A stretch of DNA of 64,000 nucleotides from an uncultured Candidatus Nemicrothrix sp. GTDB taxonomy: Bacteria; Actinomycetota; Acidimicrobiia; Acidimicrobiales; UBA8592. Under the pieces are notes generated by a model. The model was given only the letters and a program-made list of their open reading frames with translations. It searched no databases and was not told where the DNA came from. The stretch lies in the NCBI GenBank assembly GCA_913046155.1, contig CAJWRY010000002.1, positions 1 to 64,000 of the forward strand. The letters are read 5' to 3'. Of the stretch, positions 62,095-64,000 are shown piece after piece. Both the position numbers and the translations under genes were made by a program. The stretch's first letter is position 1. Each line of letters opens with the position of its first letter.

Positions 62095-62865
62095 ATGGCA
62101 AATTTAAATGTAGGTGTTTTCGGTGCAGCGGGCAAGATGGGTGCTACAACCTGTCAAGCTATTAATAGCGACGATTCCATGACTCTCCGCTTAGGAGTAG
62201 ATGCGAATCAAGTTGGAACACTTATCCCGAGCACTTCACTTCAAATACAAGGAACGGTGGAGAATCTGGAAGGCATTGACGTAATTGTTGATTTCACTGT
62301 GGCAGAAGCCGCCATGGAAAACCTAAAATTTGCAGCACAAGCTGGCGTCCACGCGGTAGTTGGAACGAGTGGAATCAGTGAGGAACATCTCTCTGAGTTG
62401 ACTAAGTTATTCACCAACAGTAATTGCATAGTAGTTCCAAACTTTTCAATCAGCGCGATACTCCTAATGCATCTTTCCGAAATTGCTACACCTTACTTTT
62501 CAACTATCGAAATAATAGAATTTCACCATAACAACAAGATTGACGCCCCTTCAGGAACCGCTCTTGCTACAGCAGAAAAAATTTCCCGAAACATAGCTGA
62601 GGATCTGCGTGACCCAACTACTGATTTAACCTTGGAGGGTGCAAGAGGAGCTAAAGCACAGGGGAACATTCCTATTCATAGTGTCAGGATGGAAGGAATG
62701 CTTGCCCATCAAGAAGTCATTTTCGGATCGACAGGACAAACATTGACGATAAGACAAGATAGCAGTGATAGGTCGTCGTTTATGCCTGGCGTGCTCATGG
62801 CCATCAAAGGAATCCCTAGCCTCACCGGTGTCAATATCGGCCTCGAAACTTTGATGGATGTCTAA
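62095..62865 (+). CDS. dapB: 4-Hydroxy-tetrahydrodipicolinate reductase
   Basis: A 256-residue enzyme. Nucleotide loop VGVFGAAGKMGATTCQAI; VDFTVAEAAMENL; GTSGISEEHL; EIIEFHHNNKIDAPSGTALA is the substrate motif with the catalytic His and Lys. It works in lysine/diaminopimelate synthesis together with dapA, which follows after the SURF1 gene. Overlaps the SURF1 gene by 8 bp. Confidence 0.96.
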   Translation: MANLNVGVFGAAGKMGATTCQAINSDDSMTLRLGVDANQVGTLIPSTSLQIQGTVENLEGIDVIVDFTVAEAAMENLKFAAQAGVHAVVGTSGISEEHLSELTKLFTNSNCIVVPNFSISAILLMHLSEIATPYFSTIEIIEFHHNNKIDAPSGTALATAEKISRNIAEDLRDPTTDLTLEGARGAKAQGNIPIHSVRMEGMLAHQEVIFGSTGQTLTIRQDSSDRSSFMPGVLMAIKGIPSLTGVNIGLETLMDV

Positions 62866-63622
62866 AAGAATCTTTACAACGGTACTCATAATCTTCGCGG
62901 TTCTTGCAATGATTTTTTTGGGTTTCTGGCAACTTGATCGTCATTCGCAGAAGTCTGACATTAATGAAAGGATAAGTGCGAGGTTAGATAACGAGCCACT
63001 TGGTCTTGTAGATATAGACAAACTAAAGAGCTATGAAATCATTGAAATGGAAAGAGATTTTGAATACAGGAGCATTGCTGTTTCAGGTAAATATATACAA
63101 GAAGATAGCGTCCTGATCAGGAATCGAACATATAACGGAGTTCCAGGGTTTTGGTTATTGACTCCTTTCCAACTCTTGAACAATCAAATTATTGTTGTCA
63201 ATAGGGGGTGGTTACCCATTTCAGCTGAAAATTATATTGACTTAAATACTTCAGCATTTGATCTCGCAGGAATTCTCAGAAAAGCTGAATTAGCGAAAGG
63301 ACTCCAACGGGCTGATTCCAGTCAAGGAGTCCTTGAAAGTCTAGCCAGACCAGATTTAGCACGATACGAAGACCAATTGGGCTATGAAATATTTCCAATG
63401 TATATCCAGCTAACTGGTCAAAATCCACAACAATCTGACGGCTTCCCTAAAATACTCGACTTGCCAAAGTTTAGCGAAGGGCAACATCTGAGTTATGCAG
63501 TGCAATGGTTCATCTTTGCCAGTATCGCGGCGATAGGATACCCGCTGGTTTTATGGAGTTATTCTAAAAGCAAGCGTATAAGAGGGAGAAAAGAATCAGA
63601 TATACCCATTGACTACCTCTAA
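62858..63622 (+). CDS. SURF1-family cytochrome oxidase assembly protein
   Basis: A 254-residue protein with the SURF1 topology: one N-terminal helix (TTVLIIFAVLAMIFLGFWQL) ending in the G-x-W-Q-L/D-R motif (FWQLDRHSQK), an extracytoplasmic domain with VLIRNRTYNGVPGFWLLTPF and VNRGWLP, and a C-terminal helix after HLSYAVQWFIFASIAAIGYP (the YAxQWF motif). It helps insert haem a into cytochrome oxidase. Its place between dapB and dapA is unexpected. Confidence 0.93.
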   Translation: MSKRIFTTVLIIFAVLAMIFLGFWQLDRHSQKSDINERISARLDNEPLGLVDIDKLKSYEIIEMERDFEYRSIAVSGKYIQEDSVLIRNRTYNGVPGFWLLTPFQLLNNQIIVVNRGWLPISAENYIDLNTSAFDLAGILRKAELAKGLQRADSSQGVLESLARPDLARYEDQLGYEIFPMYIQLTGQNPQQSDGFPKILDLPKFSEGQHLSYAVQWFIFASIAAIGYPLVLWSYSKSKRIRGRKESDIPIDYL

Positions 63623-63679
63623 AAATGAAGAGAGAACGCATATACGCTGCTAGCCTCAGGTGAAGGAGAAAGGATCTAT

Positions 63680-64000
63680 ATGTCCAGATTTGGAAAAGTT
63701 CTGACAGCAATGGTTACCCCCTTCACTAGTACCGGCGACCTTGACCTTGACGAAGCCGGACGCCTTGCACAATGGCTTATTCAAAATGGCAATGATGGAC
63801 TTGTTGTCGCAGGTACAACCGGGGAATCACCAACGCTTACTCACGATGAACAAATCGCGCTAATTGAAGCAGTCGCAAATTCGGTTGATGCTCCAGTAAT
63901 AGCAGGAACAGGCAGCAACGATACTAAAGCAGCCGTTGAGCTTACCCAGCGAGCTCAGACAGTAGGGGCATCAGGCATCCTTAGCGTTACTCCCTACTAC
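63680..64000 (+). CDS. dapA: 4-Hydroxy-tetrahydrodipicolinate synthase (5' part)
   Basis: 107 codons from ATG 63680, open to the window edge. [34 protein letters not shown] (substrate-binding Thr-Thr-Gly-Glu), [17 protein letters not shown] and the final VTPYY (catalytic Tyr) are DapA. AAAGGA lies 8 bp before the start. It condenses pyruvate with aspartate semialdehyde; C-terminal half lies outside the window. Confidence 0.96.
   Translation, partial: MSRFGKVLTAMVTPFTSTGDLDLDEAGRLAQWLIQNGNDGLVVAGTTGESPTLTHDEQIALIEAVANSVDAPVIAGTGSNDTKAAVELTQRAQTVGASGILSVTPYY

Overview
The window is a densely packed bacterial chromosome segment, almost entirely housekeeping. The gene families point to an actinobacterium. 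NucS/EndoMS mismatch endonuclease, the MurT-GatD lipid II amidation pair, a UvrD2-like helicase with an HRDC tail and a MhuD-like haem monooxygenase are all typical of that phylum. So is the order coaD / septal coiled-coil protein / DUF177 / (rpmF-plsX-acpP) / rnc / fpg / smc / ftsY / ffh / rpsP / khpA / rimM / trmD / rplS, which matches the Mycobacterium Rv2927c-Rv2921c neighbourhood. By eye the GC content is only moderate (roughly low-to-mid 40s percent, not computed) and spacing is very tight, often with overlapping starts and stops. This suggests a streamlined, probably uncultured lineage, perhaps a marine or freshwater Acidimicrobiia. That placement is inference.

Layout. 1-8250 is mostly minus strand: a VanW-family envelope protein (cut by the left edge), nucS, a cysQ-like phosphatase, a rhomboid-fold pseudoprotease, gatD-murT and ettA. 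8333-26258 is mixed. It holds a HAD phosphatase, xthA, an APC permease fused to an EIIA-like domain and an RCK_C domain, a UvrD2-like helicase, a PH-domain membrane protein, a family III CoA-transferase, a MhuD-like protein with a membrane partner, and galE. It continues with an aldonolactone-oxidase-like flavoprotein beside a D-threonine-aldolase-like enzyme, ATP-dependent pckA, a cold-shock-like protein, fakA-like, recG, a GNAT protein and a tiny zinc-ribbon protein. From 26294 on, nearly everything is plus strand. First come rsmD-coaD and the cell division/phospholipid/RNA-processing cluster, then the smc-ftsY-ffh-rpsP-trmD-rplS cluster. Two tiny minus-strand genes follow, then an enoyl-CoA hydratase, a cytochrome c lipoprotein and a XerC-type recombinase. 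The last block is rpsB-tsf-pyrH-frr-cdsA-dxr-rseP-ispG, rimP-nusA-infB-rbfA-truB-ribF, rpsO, pnp, dapB-SURF1 and the start of dapA.

How the genes work together. The plus-strand half joins translation (S2, EF-Ts, RRF, S16, L19, S15, IF2, RimM, RimP, RbfA, TruB, TrmD), RNA decay (RNase III, PNPase), membrane targeting (FtsY, Ffh), chromosome condensation (SMC) and membrane/isoprenoid supply (PlsX, ACP, CdsA, Dxr, IspG). Several operons have structured leaders visible in the DNA. There is a likely H-type pseudoknot before rpsB, a promoter plus terminator-like hairpin before rimP-nusA-infB, nested inverted repeats before rpsO, and a long stem between rpsO and pnp.

I see no CRISPR array, prophage, insertion sequence, rRNA or tRNA. 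The most unusual gene is the MutM/Fpg homologue between rnc and smc. It has lost the catalytic Pro-Glu N terminus, three of four zinc cysteines and the catalytic arginine, yet keeps the fold and the conserved position. Three very small genes (53, 67 and 36 residues) are also described.
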